A stretch of 64,000 bases of DNA, from assembly GCF_900101965.1 (NCBI RefSeq), contig NZ_FNAP01000001.1, positions 62,001 through 126,000 on the forward strand, in the 5' to 3' direction. The position numbers and the translations under genes were made by a program. Below are positions 26,115-48,955 of this stretch, piece after piece. This stretch comes from Rhodospira trueperi (GTDB lineage Bacteria > Pseudomonadota > Alphaproteobacteria > Rhodospirillales > Rhodospirillaceae). The notes below the pieces were generated by a model. It had not been told where the DNA came from. It did not search any database and worked only from the letters and a program-made list of their open reading frames with translations. Position 1 is the stretch's first letter. Every line of letters begins with the position of its first letter.

Positions 26115-26566
26115 CGGACGGGCGGCTTTGCTCCCAAGCGGAGAAGGAACGTCACGGCCGTTCGAGGGCAAGAATTAAGGGCCGGGGCCATGCATGGTGG
26201 TCGGACGCATTTCCCCCCGGACGCGTCAACAACCCAATCCACTGTCCCAGCATCCGACCGCCGGACGAGAACGAATCTTCTGTACCCCGAGTTTAATTCA
26301 ATTTGCTCCCAACCAGTGTATAAGCGCATTCCGGGGCCGGATCGACCCCAAAAAAAGCGGGGAGCGCTCAAAATCGGAGCCTGTCAGGCCGTCAATGTCT
26401 GTCTGCCCGCCGGGAATTGCAGGCTCCCCTTGGAAAACCGGGCCAGTGTACCACTTTGATCCGGTGTTGGTCGCGGAACGGACTGATGCGAGGCTGCGGC
26501 GCTGGCTCGCCCTCTTGCGGCCTGACAGACGGCAAGGGCGAACCCGACGGCGGGAAAGGGGGGCTG
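26115..26566. other. Divergent intergenic region between the kinase and MFS genes
   Basis: 452 bp without a supported gene. It contains the only AT-rich patch nearby (26265-26320), with TTTAATTCAATTTG and TATAAG and a weak plus-strand promoter arrangement (TTCAAT, 16 nt, TATAAG), plus an A-run CCCCAAAAAAAGCGGG (26347-26362). Open frames here read as Pro/Arg-rich shadows and are not called. Confidence 0.4.
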
Positions 26567-27844
26567 ATGTTTCAGGTCCTGGCCGGAGTCTGGGCTCTTC
26601 TGCTCGGTGTCGTGCTCATCATGCTGGGCAACGGCATGCATTTCACCCTGATCGGCCTGCGCGGCGGGATCGAGGGGTTCTCGGCCGCCGAACTGGCCAT
26701 CGTCACATCAGGCTATTTCATCGGGTTCCTGTCGGGCGCGCGTCTGAGCCCTTCGCTGATTCGGCGGGTCGGGCACGTGCGTGTGTTCGCGGCGCTGGGC
26801 AGCTTCATGTCGGCCGGGCTGATCGCGTTTACGCTGCTGACCGAGCCGTGGGCCTGGACGGTCTTGCGGATCCTGGTGGGGTTCTGCATGTCGGGCATCT
26901 ATGTCACCGCCGAAAGCTGGCTGAACAACGCCGCCACCAACGAGACCCGCGGCAAGGTGCTGTCGGCCTACATGATCGCGCAGACGCTGGGGATCATCGG
27001 GGCGCAGGGGCTGTTGACGCTGGGGGACGCGGGGACCGCCTCGCTGTTCATCGGGGCGTCGATCCTGGTGTCGATCTCGTTCGCGCCGATCCTTCTGACC
27101 GTCGCCCGGGTTCCGGCGGTTGAGGTCGCGCGGCCGATGTCCCTGCACAAGCTGTATTCCGGCTCGCCGCTCGGCACCGTGGGCATTTTCCTGCTGGGCA
27201 GCGTCTACGCCACACAATCTGGCATGGGCGCGGTGTTCGGCACCCAGATCGGGCTGTCGGCGGATCGGATCGCGCTGTTCGTGGCCATGCTGTTCGCCGG
27301 CGCGCTGGTGCTGCAATACCCCATCGGATGGCTGTCGGACCGCATGGACCGGCGCACGCTGATCTTCGGCGCGGCCGTCATGGGCGCGGCATCCTGCGCC
27401 CTGGGATGGATCAACGTCGGCGGCTTGTGGCCGGTGATGGCGGCCGCCTTCCTGGCCGGCGGGGTGACGACGCCGCTGTATGCCCTGTTGCTGGCCTACA
27501 CCAACGATTTTCTGCCGACAGAGGACATGCCGGCCGCGTCCGGCGGGCTGGTGTTCACCTTTGGACTGGGCGCCATCGCCGGACCTCTGCTGACCGGTTG
27601 GGCGATGCAGGGGCTGGGGCCGTTCGCGTTCTGGCTGGTGTTGGGTGGGACGTTCGCCGCGCTGGCGCTGTATGCGCTCTATCGCATGACGCAACGCGCG
27701 ACCCCGTCGGTGGACGAGACGGAGAGTTATCTGGGCGTGTTGCCCACCGCCTCGCCCGTGGCCGTCGAGGCGGCGGGCACCTGGGCCGTCGAACAGGCCG
27801 AAGCCAACCGGGAGGAGCCGGAGGAGGCGGCGCCGTCATCGTAG
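26567..27844 (+). CDS. MFS transporter, YcaD-like
   Basis: 425 aa from the ATG at 26567, which has GGGAAAGGGGGG upstream; the frame is open further 5' but that part is not membrane-like. Twelve hydrophobic helices are visible. The start (LAGVWALLLGVVLIMLGNGMHFTLIGLRGGIEGFS) and the SGYFIGFLSGARLSP and RRVGHVRVFAALGS segments match the YcaD-like branch of the major facilitator superfamily. Members are proton-driven exporters or importers of small molecules, with substrates mostly unknown. A hydrophilic Glu/Ala-rich tail of about 45 residues follows helix 12. It is monocistronic and convergent with prfC. Confidence 0.88.
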   Translation: MFQVLAGVWALLLGVVLIMLGNGMHFTLIGLRGGIEGFSAAELAIVTSGYFIGFLSGARLSPSLIRRVGHVRVFAALGSFMSAGLIAFTLLTEPWAWTVLRILVGFCMSGIYVTAESWLNNAATNETRGKVLSAYMIAQTLGIIGAQGLLTLGDAGTASLFIGASILVSISFAPILLTVARVPAVEVARPMSLHKLYSGSPLGTVGIFLLGSVYATQSGMGAVFGTQIGLSADRIALFVAMLFAGALVLQYPIGWLSDRMDRRTLIFGAAVMGAASCALGWINVGGLWPVMAAAFLAGGVTTPLYALLLAYTNDFLPTEDMPAASGGLVFTFGLGAIAGPLLTGWAMQGLGPFAFWLVLGGTFAALALYALYRMTQRATPSVDETESYLGVLPTASPVAVEAAGTWAVEQAEANREEPEEAAPSS

Positions 27845-27887
27845 GGCGGATCGGCCCGCGACGCCGGCCAATCCGCCGTGTTCGAGG

Positions 27888-27937
27888 GTTCGTCCATGGC
27901 GGGTTGCGCCTTCGGCGCGAACCCGCCATGGACGAAC
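27888..27937. repeat. Long perfect palindrome between MFS and prfC
   Basis: The arms 27888-27905 and 27920-27937 form 18 perfect pairs (GTTCGTCCATGGCGGGTT and its complement), extended by five GC pairs with a TTC loop. It lies 44 nt past the MFS stop and convergent to prfC. It may act as a bidirectional terminator or be a dispersed REP-like unit; it lacks a T-run. Confidence 0.65.
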
Positions 27938-27965
27938 TACGGGCTACGGGCTCACGCCCGCCCGA

Positions 27966-28000
27966 GATCCCTCCGCCCCTGCGGGGCGTTCGGGATGACA
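27966..28000. repeat. Second REP-like unit before the prfC 3' end
   Basis: GATCCCTCCGCCCCTGCGGGGCGTTCGGGATGACA contains the hairpin CGCCCC/GGGGCG (27975-27989) and the CGTTCGGGATGAC motif. That combination resembles dispersed GTCATCCCGAACG-type repeats of bacterial genomes. It follows the long palindrome by about 30 nt. Confidence 0.4.
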
Positions 28001-28012
28001 CGGGAACCCGTC

Positions 28013-29629
<1,617 letters not shown>

Positions 29630-29775
29630 GAAACTCGTTCCGGTCGGTGTTGGAAAACGGGGCGGGACTGTGCGCCGTCCGCCGGCCGAACGCGAGTCCT
29701 TTTTCGCCCCCGTTTCGGGCGTGGTCGCGAGCATCCGCCCACCCAAGCCGTCACGGCGCGCGGCCAAGATCGTCA

Positions 29776-29803
29776 TTGACATGAGAGAGCAAATTCCCAT
29801 AGT
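29776..29803 (+). promoter_or_regulatory. Promoter of the tRNA-Tyr/tRNA-Gly/tuf1 unit
   Basis: TTGACA (29776-29781), a 16-nt spacer and CATAGT (29798-29803). Transcription would start about 25 nt before tRNA-Tyr. Confidence 0.7.
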
Positions 29804-29836
29804 GCGGGGTCTCCGCGCGGGCCGGACGTTTCCCGT

Positions 29837-29922
29837 GGAGGGGTGGTCGAGTGGTTAAAGGCACCGGACTGTAAATCCGGCGGGGTAACCCTACGTTGGT
29901 TCGAATCCAACCCCCTCCACCA
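29837..29922 (+). tRNA. tRNA-Tyr (GTA)
   Basis: 86-nt class II tRNA with a long variable arm (GCGGGGTAACCCTAC region). Acceptor GGAGGGG/CCCCTCC, anticodon loop CTGTAAA with GTA, T-arm GTTGG/CCAAC, and encoded ACCA. It is followed after 36 nt by tRNA-Gly, as in the classical tufB cluster. Confidence 0.96.
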
Positions 29923-29958
29923 TTGACCGTCCAGCCCGGCCGCGGGGCCTTTCGGGGC

Positions 29959-30032
29959 GCGGGTGTAGCTCAATGGTAGAGCCCCAGCCTTCCAAGCTGG
30001 TTGTGTGGGTTCGATTCCCATCACCCGCTCCA
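29959..30032 (+). tRNA. tRNA-Gly (TCC)
   Basis: 74-nt cloverleaf: acceptor GCGGGTG/CACCCGC, anticodon stem CCAGC/GCTGG around CTTCCAA with TCC, encoded TCCA. It lies upstream of tuf1 in the same transcription unit. Confidence 0.96.
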
Positions 30033-30197
30033 ACCCGACGATCCTGACTGGCCATGAGGCGGAGGCGTCCGTCTCGTGGCCATTGCCGCGTGGCGGTGTC
30101 GGCGCGGTGCGTCATTAAACGCGCCGCGATTTGGAATGTGACGATGGCGATCGGCCCGAGCGACGTCTTGCGCCGGACTCAAAAGGACGGAAAGACC

Positions 30198-31388
<1,191 letters not shown>

Positions 31389-31454
31389 CATGATATTCGC
31401 GGCCCGACCGGAAGAAAGGGCTTGATCCGGCCGGCCCGGGCCGCTAAACCATGC

Positions 31455-31482
31455 GGCTCCGCCTGACACGTCAGGCGGAGCC
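31455..31482 (+). terminator. Perfect hairpin after tuf1
   Basis: GGCTCCGCCTGA (31455-31466), loop CACG, then TCAGGCGGAGCC (31471-31482): a 12-bp perfect stem 66 nt past the tuf1 stop, without a T-run. It probably terminates the tRNA-tuf1 transcript. Confidence 0.65.
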
Positions 31483-31627
31483 GTCATCCGCCGCGGCTCG
31501 CTATGGCCCGGCCTCCAGGCACCGAAACCCGAGTCCTCTCTCCCCAGGGATGAGAGGGTGGGTCCGCGTCCGGGGGCTGGTGACCGTGGTCGCGGACGGG
31601 GGCGCCGCGGGGTAGCTCGGGCAGGCA

Positions 31628-31633
31628 TTGACA
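31628..31633 (+). promoter_or_regulatory. TTGACA box before tRNA-Trp
   Basis: A perfect -35 hexamer lies 36 nt upstream of tRNA-Trp. No AT-rich -10 hexamer is found at 15-19 nt, so the promoter is only half supported. Confidence 0.4.
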
Positions 31634-31668
31634 GCCGCCGTCGGGTGACCCCCGAAGCATGGCCCTGG

Positions 31669-31744
31669 AGGGGTGTAGCTCAACTGGTAGAGCACCGGTC
31701 TCCAAAACCGGGGGTTGCGGGTTCAAGTCCTGCCGCCCCTGCCA
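31669..31744 (+). tRNA. tRNA-Trp (CCA)
   Basis: 76-nt cloverleaf: acceptor AGGGGTG/CGCCCCT, anticodon loop TCTCCAAAA with CCA, T-arm GCGGG/CCTGC, encoded GCCA. Placement before secE-nusG is the standard bacterial arrangement. Confidence 0.96.
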
Positions 31745-31894
31745 TGGCCATTCAGATGCAACGGGTCGGCGCCCGGATGGTCGGGAGGCCGGAAACGGGT
31801 CTCGATACAGAGCGAGGCCGGCGCGGCCGGCGGGGTGTTTTGCTCCGGGTGGTGGTGGCCGGCGGGGCCGGAAACGGGCGAGTTCGACGATCAC

Positions 31895-32092
31895 ATGGCA
31901 AAGACAAATCCGGGCCAGTTCGTTAGGCAGGTTCGCCAGGAACTGGCGAAGGTCACTTGGCCTTCGCGCAAGGAAACGGGCATTTCAACGCTGATGGTTT
32001 TCCTGATGGTGTTTCTGGCCGCGATCTTTTTCTTCGTGGTGGATCAGGTGTTGGCCTGGGGTGTCCAGCTTATTTTCGGCCTGGGAGGGTAA
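31895..32092 (+). CDS. secE: Protein translocase subunit SecE
   Basis: 65-aa single-span SecE, the essential clamp of the SecYEG channel. N-terminal amphipathic segment FVRQVRQELAKVTWPSRKET includes the conserved KVTWPSR, followed by one membrane helix (LMVFLMVFLAAIFFFVVDQVL). Alphaproteobacterial SecE has one helix rather than the three of E. coli. It is followed 6 nt later by nusG. Confidence 0.95.
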   Translation: MAKTNPGQFVRQVRQELAKVTWPSRKETGISTLMVFLMVFLAAIFFFVVDQVLAWGVQLIFGLGG

Positions 32093-32098
32093 GCAGGC

Positions 32099-32629
32099 AT
32101 GGATGCCCGCTGGTATGTGATTCACGTCTATTCCGGATTCGAGAACAAAGTCGCTCAGTCGATCCGTGAGCAGGCGGCCCAGAAGGGCATGGAAGACCTG
32201 TTCGAGGAGGTCCTGGTGCCGACCGAGGAGGTCGTCGAGGTCCGGCGCGGCGCCAAGGTCAATGCCGAACGGAAATTCTTCCCGGGTTACGTGTTGGTCA
32301 AGATGGAGTTGACCGACGAGAGTTGGCATCTGGTGACGAACACCGCGAAGGTGACCGGCTTTCTGGGGGGGCGCGGCCGGCCCGCGCCGATTTCCGAGCG
32401 GGAAGTCGCGCATATCCTGCATCAGGTGCAGGAAGGGATCGAACGGCCGAAGCCGTCGATCACGTTCCAGATCGGCGAGCAGGTGCGCGTGGCCGACGGG
32501 CCGTTCGCCTCGTTCAACGGTCTGGTCGAGGACGTGGACGACGAGCGGGCGCGTCTGAAGGTGTCGGTGTCGATTTTCGGTCGATCCACACCGGTGGAAC
32601 TGGAGTTCTCGCAGGTCGAGAAGCTCTGA
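32099..32629 (+). CDS. nusG: Transcription termination/antitermination factor NusG
   Basis: 176 aa. The NGN domain (residues 1-115: [40 protein letters not shown]) binds the RNA polymerase clamp helices. The C-terminal KOW domain ([22 protein letters not shown]) contacts Rho or S10. Length and order are typical. It is co-transcribed with secE; the 135-nt gap to rplK shows no hairpin of note. Confidence 0.97.
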   Translation: MDARWYVIHVYSGFENKVAQSIREQAAQKGMEDLFEEVLVPTEEVVEVRRGAKVNAERKFFPGYVLVKMELTDESWHLVTNTAKVTGFLGGRGRPAPISEREVAHILHQVQEGIERPKPSITFQIGEQVRVADGPFASFNGLVEDVDDERARLKVSVSIFGRSTPVELEFSQVEKL

Positions 32630-32764
32630 CGGACAGTCGGTTTTCGGCGCGCGGGCCCGTGGGCGGCGCGCCGGTTTCGCGTGGAAGGATGCCCCGGAAG
32701 ACCGCGGGGGCCGCACCACGCCCCTTGGAACCCGCTTCGGCGGGGCACACATGCCGAGGATATC

Positions 32765-33193
32765 ATGGCGAAAAAGATCGTTGGATACATCAAGCTCCAG
32801 ATTCCGGCCGGGGGCGCCAAGCCGTCTCCGCCCGTGGGTCCGGCGTTGGGCCAGCGCGGCCTGAACATCATGGAATTCTGCAAGGCCTTTAACGCGGCCA
32901 CGCAGAACATGGAACCGGGCATGCCGATTCCCGTGGTCATCACGGCCTACGGTGATCGGTCCTTTTCCTTCATCACCAAGACCCCGCCGGTGTCCTACTT
33001 CCTGAAGAAGGCGGCCGGCGTGCAGAAGGGTACCCAGACGCCGGGGCGCGGCACCGTGGGGTCGGTCACCATCGACCAGGTGCGTGAGATCGCCCAGCAG
33101 AAGATGCCGGACCTGAATTGTCCGACTGTCGAGGCGGCGATGGAAATGGTGAAGGGCTCGGCCTCGTCCATGGGCCTGAGCGTGGAGGAGTAA
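32765..33193 (+). CDS. rplK: 50S ribosomal protein L11
   Basis: 142 aa, [20 protein letters not shown], typical size. It forms the GTPase-associated stalk base with the 23S thiostrepton loop and is needed for RelA activation. The Pro-rich N-terminal domain ([19 protein letters not shown]) and the C-terminal RNA-binding domain ([18 protein letters not shown]) are complete. It is followed by rplA after 6 nt, forming the L11 operon. Confidence 0.97.
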   Translation: MAKKIVGYIKLQIPAGGAKPSPPVGPALGQRGLNIMEFCKAFNAATQNMEPGMPIPVVITAYGDRSFSFITKTPPVSYFLKKAAGVQKGTQTPGRGTVGSVTIDQVREIAQQKMPDLNCPTVEAAMEMVKGSASSMGLSVEE

Positions 33194-33199
33194 GGGACC

Positions 33200-33901
33200 A
33201 TGGCGAATAAGGGCAAGCGGCTTCGTGCCGCCTATGAGGGCGTGGATCCCACTTCGGCGCTGGATCTTGCCGAGGCCGTGAAGGCCATCAAGGCGCGCGC
33301 GACGGCCAAATTCGACGAGACCGTCGAGGTGGCCATGAATCTTGGTGTTGATCCGCGTCACGCCGATCAGATGGTGCGCGGCGTGGTTTCGCTGCCGCAC
33401 GGCACCGGCAAGACCGTGCGCGTCGCCGTGTTTGCCAAGGGCGACAAGGCCGAGGAGGCGAAGGCCGCCGGGGCCGATGTGGTCGGTGCCGAGGATCTGA
33501 TGCAGGAGGTGCAGGCCGGCACCATCAACTTCGACCGCTGCATCGCCACGCCGGATATGATGGGCGTGGTGGGGCGTCTGGGTAAGATCCTGGGTCCGCG
33601 CGGTCTGATGCCGAACCCGAAGCTGGGCACGGTGACGCCGAACGTCACCGAGGCCATCACGGCGGCCAAGGCCGGTCAGGTGCAGTTCCGTGTGGAGAAA
33701 GCCGGCATCGTTCACGGCGGCGTGGGGCGCGTCAGCTTCAGCGACGAGCAGTTGGCCGAGAACATTCACGCCTTCGTGGATGCCATCATCAAGGCCAAGC
33801 CGTCGGGGGCCAAGGGCACCTACGTCAAGAAGATTTCGCTGAGTTCGACGATGGGCCCGGGTCTGCGGGTCAACATCGCGTCGGTCGCGACGCCGGTCTA
33901 G
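33200..33901 (+). CDS. rplA: 50S ribosomal protein L1
   Basis: 233 aa, [17 protein letters not shown]1 binds the mobile L1 stalk of 23S rRNA and helps release E-site tRNA. The signature DLMQEVQAG and the [13 protein letters not shown] region are present, as is [20 protein letters not shown] C-terminus ([17 protein letters not shown]). In many bacteria it represses its own operon by binding the rplK leader. Confidence 0.97.
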   Translation: MANKGKRLRAAYEGVDPTSALDLAEAVKAIKARATAKFDETVEVAMNLGVDPRHADQMVRGVVSLPHGTGKTVRVAVFAKGDKAEEAKAAGADVVGAEDLMQEVQAGTINFDRCIATPDMMGVVGRLGKILGPRGLMPNPKLGTVTPNVTEAITAAKAGQVQFRVEKAGIVHGGVGRVSFSDEQLAENIHAFVDAIIKAKPSGAKGTYVKKISLSSTMGPGLRVNIASVATPV

Positions 33902-34384
33902 GGCGACGCGGCCGGGATCGAGAGGAGGTGCCGGGCCGGGGCGGGAGTGCTCCGGGGCGGCGCAAGGTTCGGGCCGCACGCCTCTGATGGGGCGGGGCGG
34001 TTCGATAACGGAGCGGCGGCGGTTTCGACGGCCCGCCGTTCCAGCCTGTCCGAGACCGTGGGTGGTCCCGGGCCCGTTCTCGGGTCGTGGGGCCTTGAAG
34101 GGACGATGTCTCGCCCGCGCAGACGGGAAGTGCAGAGTGTTCGACCGTCCAGGCGCCGTGTCGCGGCTCCTTGGCGGAACGGCTTGAACTTTCCGAGGGC
34201 AGGTCCCGTGATCCCGCGACGGGCGGGACCCGGCCCCGGGTATCGTCGGGCGGCGCGCCACAAGGCGGCGGCCGGGCGAGGGGATGGGGTTCCTCCGGCG
34301 CGGACGCGTGGACAACCGCGTCCGCCGAGACGGCGTCGGCATTCTGGCCGGGTCGGATCGCGGACCCAGTGAGCGGAGACGGAT
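33902..34384 (+). promoter_or_regulatory. Long rplJ leader
   Basis: 483-bp non-coding leader between rplA and rplJ. Features visible: a perfect 9-bp hairpin GCGGACGCG/CGCGTCCGC (34300-34325) 59 nt before rplJ, and a weak promoter-like TTGAAC (34184-34189) with CGTGAT 17 nt on. In many bacteria L10(L12)4 binds the rplJ leader to control L10/L12 synthesis; that control here is inferred from position and length. Confidence 0.45.
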
Positions 34385-34906
34385 GTGAACCGAGACGACA
34401 AAAAGGATCTCGTGGCCCGCATGCACACCGAGTTCGGGGAGTCCACCGTCTGCATCGTCACCCACTATCAGGGGTTGACGGTTGCGCAGATGGAGGCGCT
34501 TCGCGGCAAGGTGCGTGAGGTCGGGGCGCGATTCCGCGTCACCAAGAACCGGCTCACCCGACTCGCCCTGGAAGGCACGGAGTTTGAGGGACTGAGCGAC
34601 CTGTTCACCGGCCCGACGGCGATTGCCACGTCGGCGGATCCGGTGGCGGCCGCCAAGGCCTGCGCGGATTTCGCCAAGACCAACGACAAGCTGGTCATCC
34701 TTGGCGGGGCCATGCAGGGGCGGGTGCTGGATGCCGACGGTGTCCAGGCGCTGGCCAAGATGCCGTCCCTTGATGAGCTTCGCGGCAAGCTGGTCGGCCT
34801 GCTGACCACGCCCGCGCAGAGGGTGGCGAGCGTCACCCAGGCGCCGGCCGGTCAACTGGCCCGCGTGCTCAACGCCTATGCCGAATCCCAGGGCGAGGCG
34901 GCGTGA
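34385..34906 (+). CDS. rplJ: 50S ribosomal protein L10
   Basis: 173 aa from a GTG start (VNRDDKKDLVARMHTEFGES). L10 anchors L7/L12 dimers at the GTPase stalk. It contains THYQGLTVAQMEALRGKVREV and the C-terminal L12-binding helix region (ASVTQAPAGQLARVLNAYAES). The GGAGACGGAT sequence just upstream serves as the ribosome-binding site. It is followed by rplL after 57 nt. Confidence 0.95.
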   Translation: MNRDDKKDLVARMHTEFGESTVCIVTHYQGLTVAQMEALRGKVREVGARFRVTKNRLTRLALEGTEFEGLSDLFTGPTAIATSADPVAAAKACADFAKTNDKLVILGGAMQGRVLDADGVQALAKMPSLDELRGKLVGLLTTPAQRVASVTQAPAGQLARVLNAYAESQGEAA

Positions 34907-34963
34907 TCGCCGCTGTCCCAGATTTCCGATCGTTCAAGTCGATCCGACAAGGAGCAGAGTATC

Positions 34964-35347
34964 ATGGCTGATCTTGAAAAGCTGGTGGAAGACCTGTCCG
35001 CCCTGACCGTCCTGGAAGCTGCCGAGCTGTCCAAGATGCTGGAAGAGAAGTGGGGCGTGTCGGCCGCCGCGCCGGTCGCGGTGGCCGGTGTCGCCGCGGG
35101 TGGCGGCGGCGAGGCCGCGCCGGCCGAGGAGGAAAAGACCGAGTTCGACGTCATCCTGGCGTCGGCCGGCGACAAGAAGATCAACGTCATCAAGGAGGTC
35201 CGGGCCATCACCGGTCTGGGCCTGAAGGAAGCCAAGGAACTGGTCGAGGGTGCTCCCAAGCCGGTGAAGGAAGGCGTGCCCAAGGACGAGGCCGAGGAGT
35301 TGAAGAAGAAGCTGGAAGAGGCCGGTGCTTCCGTCGAGGTGAAGTAA
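34964..35347 (+). CDS. rplL: 50S ribosomal protein L7/L12
   Basis: 127 aa. N-terminal dimerisation helices ([20 protein letters not shown]), a flexible Ala/Gly hinge ([16 protein letters not shown]) and the C-terminal factor-binding domain ([20 protein letters not shown]). It recruits translational GTPases such as EF-Tu, EF-G and RF3, all encoded in this window. Confidence 0.97.
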   Translation: MADLEKLVEDLSALTVLEAAELSKMLEEKWGVSAAAPVAVAGVAAGGGGEAAPAEEEKTEFDVILASAGDKKINVIKEVRAITGLGLKEAKELVEGAPKPVKEGVPKDEAEELKKKLEEAGASVEVK

Positions 35348-35386
35348 TCACCGCGCGGGAATACGGTTTCAGCAGAGGACCCTTGG

Positions 35387-35418
35387 GCCGGGGGGACGGC
35401 GAAAGTCCCCCCGGCTTT
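35387..35418 (+). promoter_or_regulatory. Strong hairpin between rplL and rpoB (partial terminator candidate)
   Basis: GCCGGGGGGAC (35387-35397), a GGCGAAA loop and GTCCCCCCGGC (35405-35415), followed by TTT: 11 perfect GC-rich pairs. It is 40 nt after rplL and 166 nt before rpoB. In E. coli a partial terminator and RNase III site in the same place set the lower rpoB level; the same role is inferred. Confidence 0.65.
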
Positions 35419-35580
35419 CGGGCGTTTGAGATGCCGTGGTCCGGTGGGGGCGCCGGACACATGGCCAGAATGACGCCGAAATGGCGCGGTAGATTGGGTC
35501 CGGTCGGGGGCAACCGGGGCCGGGATTGGGCGGATGTCCAGCGGGACAGCAGGCGGCAGGACAGCAGGTAAGGAGCGGCA

Positions 35581-39762
<4,182 letters not shown>

Positions 39763-39780
39763 GGCTGTCGGCGGGGTTCC

Positions 39781-39826
39781 GCGCCGCCACCGCCGCCGTC
39801 TGACGGCTGGGGGGGGTGGCGGGCGC
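39781..39826 (+). other. Nested hairpin between rpoB and rpoC
   Basis: Outer arms GCGCCGCCACC (39781-39791) and GGTGGCGGGCGC (39815-39826) and inner arms GCCGTC/GACGGC around a single T form a long GC hairpin 18 nt past rpoB. It could be an mRNA processing or stability structure; there is no T-run. Confidence 0.45.
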
Positions 39827-39846
39827 GCCGTCCGCACCCGATATGA

Positions 39847-44124
<4,278 letters not shown>

Positions 44125-44385
44125 CGCGCGCGACGCCTGGGCTTTGTCGGCGGTCGGACGGGGCGTGGTCGGTCGTCCCCCTTCCGGTCGCCGGGGTCTG
44201 TTTCCGACCCGGCCGGGAGCCGAGTCGGTGCCGACTCCAACCCTTGGTGGGGCTTTTGGGCGCTCTGTCCGGGGGCGTCCTGGATCGGTTGCGGCTGAAC
44301 GGCGCGGCGTGGCCCGGGGATGGGCCGCCGGATCGGCCGTTCGGGGGCCTGTGTGGGTGCGGCGCGCAATTTTCCGCCATCGGGC

Positions 44386-44414
44386 TTGACGGGCATGGGG
44401 CGGATGCATAGTAT
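44386..44414 (+). promoter_or_regulatory. Promoter of the str operon
   Basis: TTGACG (44386-44391), a 17-nt spacer and TAGTAT (44409-44414). The leader to rpsL would be about 305 nt. Confidence 0.6.
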
Positions 44415-44529
44415 GCGCGCTCCCGAGGCGCTGGCAGGCGGGGCGACCCCGCGCCGCCGCGCGCTTTCGGGCCAGTTTCACGATCAGGCCCGACGGCCTT
44501 TCCCCTCGACTCGGGGGTCTCGTCCGGGA

Positions 44530-44547
44530 CCCCTCCGGGGCTTTTTT
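44530..44547 (+). terminator. Attenuator-like hairpin and T-run in the rpsL leader
   Basis: CCCC-TCC-GGGG (44530-44540) is followed by C and six T (44541-44547). An upstream GGGGGTC (44512-44518) can pair with GGACCCC (44527-44533) and would exclude the terminator stem. The two forms make a possible transcription attenuator about 180 nt before rpsL. Confidence 0.4.
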
Positions 44548-44552
44548 GTACC

Positions 44553-44575
44553 GACGCGCCCGTTTCGGGCGCGTC
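44553..44575 (+). other. Perfect hairpin in the rpsL leader
   Basis: GACGCGCCCG (44553-44562), loop TTT, CGGGCGCGTC (44566-44575): 10 perfect pairs, followed by GTGTTT. It follows the attenuator-like structure and may act as a second terminator or a stability element. Confidence 0.5.
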
Positions 44576-44727
44576 GTGTTTGCCTTGGAGCCTGGGGAAG
44601 GCATGGCCGCGCGTCGATTCGCCCACGATATCTATTGGGCGAGGCGGGCGGTCGGTTCGCGCGGGCGTGATCGCGAGCCGTATGTGATGATGAAAGAGAC
44701 GCGAGACCTCTCAGGGACGGGTGTTGG

Positions 44728-45099
44728 ATGCCGACAATCAACCAGTTGATCCGCAAGCCGCGGACGCCGCAGTTCAAGCGAAATAAGGTGCCGGCCATGC
44801 AGGCCTGTCCGCAGAAGCGCGGTGTCTGCACGCGGGTCTATACGACGACGCCGAAGAAGCCGAACTCGGCCCTGCGAAAGGTCGCCCGCGTGCGCCTGAC
44901 CAACGGGTTCGAGGTGACGTCCTATATTCCGGGCGAGGGGCATAACCTTCAAGAGCACTCGGTGGTGATGATCCGCGGCGGTCGTGTGAAGGACTTGCCC
45001 GGCGTGCGCTATCACATCATTCGCGGCACCCTGGATACCCAGGGCGTGAAGGATCGGAAACAACGCCGTTCGAAGTACGGCGCGAAGCGTCCCAAGTAA
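44728..45099 (+). CDS. rpsL: 30S ribosomal protein S12
   Basis: 123 aa, [20 protein letters not shown]. It shapes the decoding centre. The streptomycin-relevant lysines ([13 protein letters not shown] and [11 protein letters not shown]) are wild type, so susceptibility is predicted at this locus. It opens the str operon and is followed by rpsG after 12 nt. Confidence 0.98.
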   Translation: MPTINQLIRKPRTPQFKRNKVPAMQACPQKRGVCTRVYTTTPKKPNSALRKVARVRLTNGFEVTSYIPGEGHNLQEHSVVMIRGGRVKDLPGVRYHIIRGTLDTQGVKDRKQRRSKYGAKRPK

Positions 45100-45111
45100 G
45101 GAGCCCCGAGG

Positions 45112-45582
45112 ATGTCCCGTCGTCGTGCCGCCATCAAGCGAGAGGTCCTGCCCGACGCCAAATATGGCGACAAGGTCGTGGCCAAGTTTATCAACGCGGT
45201 CATGCTTGAGGGCAAGAAGTCCGTGGCCGAGCGCATTGTCTATGGCGCGCTTGACAAAATGGCCGCCCGGACCAGCCAGGACCCCGTGAAAATGTTTCAC
45301 GAGGCCATCGACAACGTGAAGCCGGCCCTTGAGGTCCGCTCCCGCCGTGTCGGCGGCGCAACCTATCAGGTGCCGGTCGAGGTGCGACCGGAGCGCCGTC
45401 AGGCGCTCGCGTTGCGCTGGATCATCGATTTCGCGCGCAAGCGCTCCGAGACGACCATGGTGGATCGCTTGTCCGGCGAGTTCCAGGACGCCGCCAACAA
45501 CCGGGGTGGCGCGGTCAAGAAGCGGGAGGATACCCACCGCATGGCCGAGGCCAACAAGGCCTTCTCTCACTATCGTTGGTAG
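45112..45582 (+). CDS. rpsG: 30S ribosomal protein S7
   Basis: 156 aa, [20 protein letters not shown]. Nucleates assembly of the 30S head and lines the E site. The conserved [24 protein letters not shown] is present. In E. coli S7 represses the str operon by binding the rpsL-rpsG gap, but the gap here is only 12 nt, so that mechanism is not obvious. Confidence 0.98.
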   Translation: MSRRRAAIKREVLPDAKYGDKVVAKFINAVMLEGKKSVAERIVYGALDKMAARTSQDPVKMFHEAIDNVKPALEVRSRRVGGATYQVPVEVRPERRQALALRWIIDFARKRSETTMVDRLSGEFQDAANNRGGAVKKREDTHRMAEANKAFSHYRW

Positions 45583-45634
45583 TTCAACCCACTCAGCCGC
45601 GCTCCACCCTGTCTAGGCCCGCGAGGAACCCGAG

Positions 45635-47713
<2,079 letters not shown>

Positions 47714-47764
47714 TGCCGCCGAGGCACAACGACACACCGACCGTGCGAACGGAGAGCAGAGAGA

Positions 47765-48955
<1,191 letters not shown>

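Larger units (their letters stand above)
44125..44727 (+). other. rpoC-rpsL intergenic region with the str leader
   Basis: 603 bp without a supported gene. The first 250 bp hold no recognisable structure. The rest carries a promoter near 44386 and two or three hairpins between it and rpsL, listed separately. It thus separates the rpoBC unit from the rpsL-rpsG-fusA-tuf unit. Confidence 0.55.

Noticed and set aside
31985..34855. 956-codon minus-strand frame opposite nusG, rplK, rplA and rplJ
   Set aside because: Shadow of four conserved ribosomal genes; His/Arg-rich without domains.
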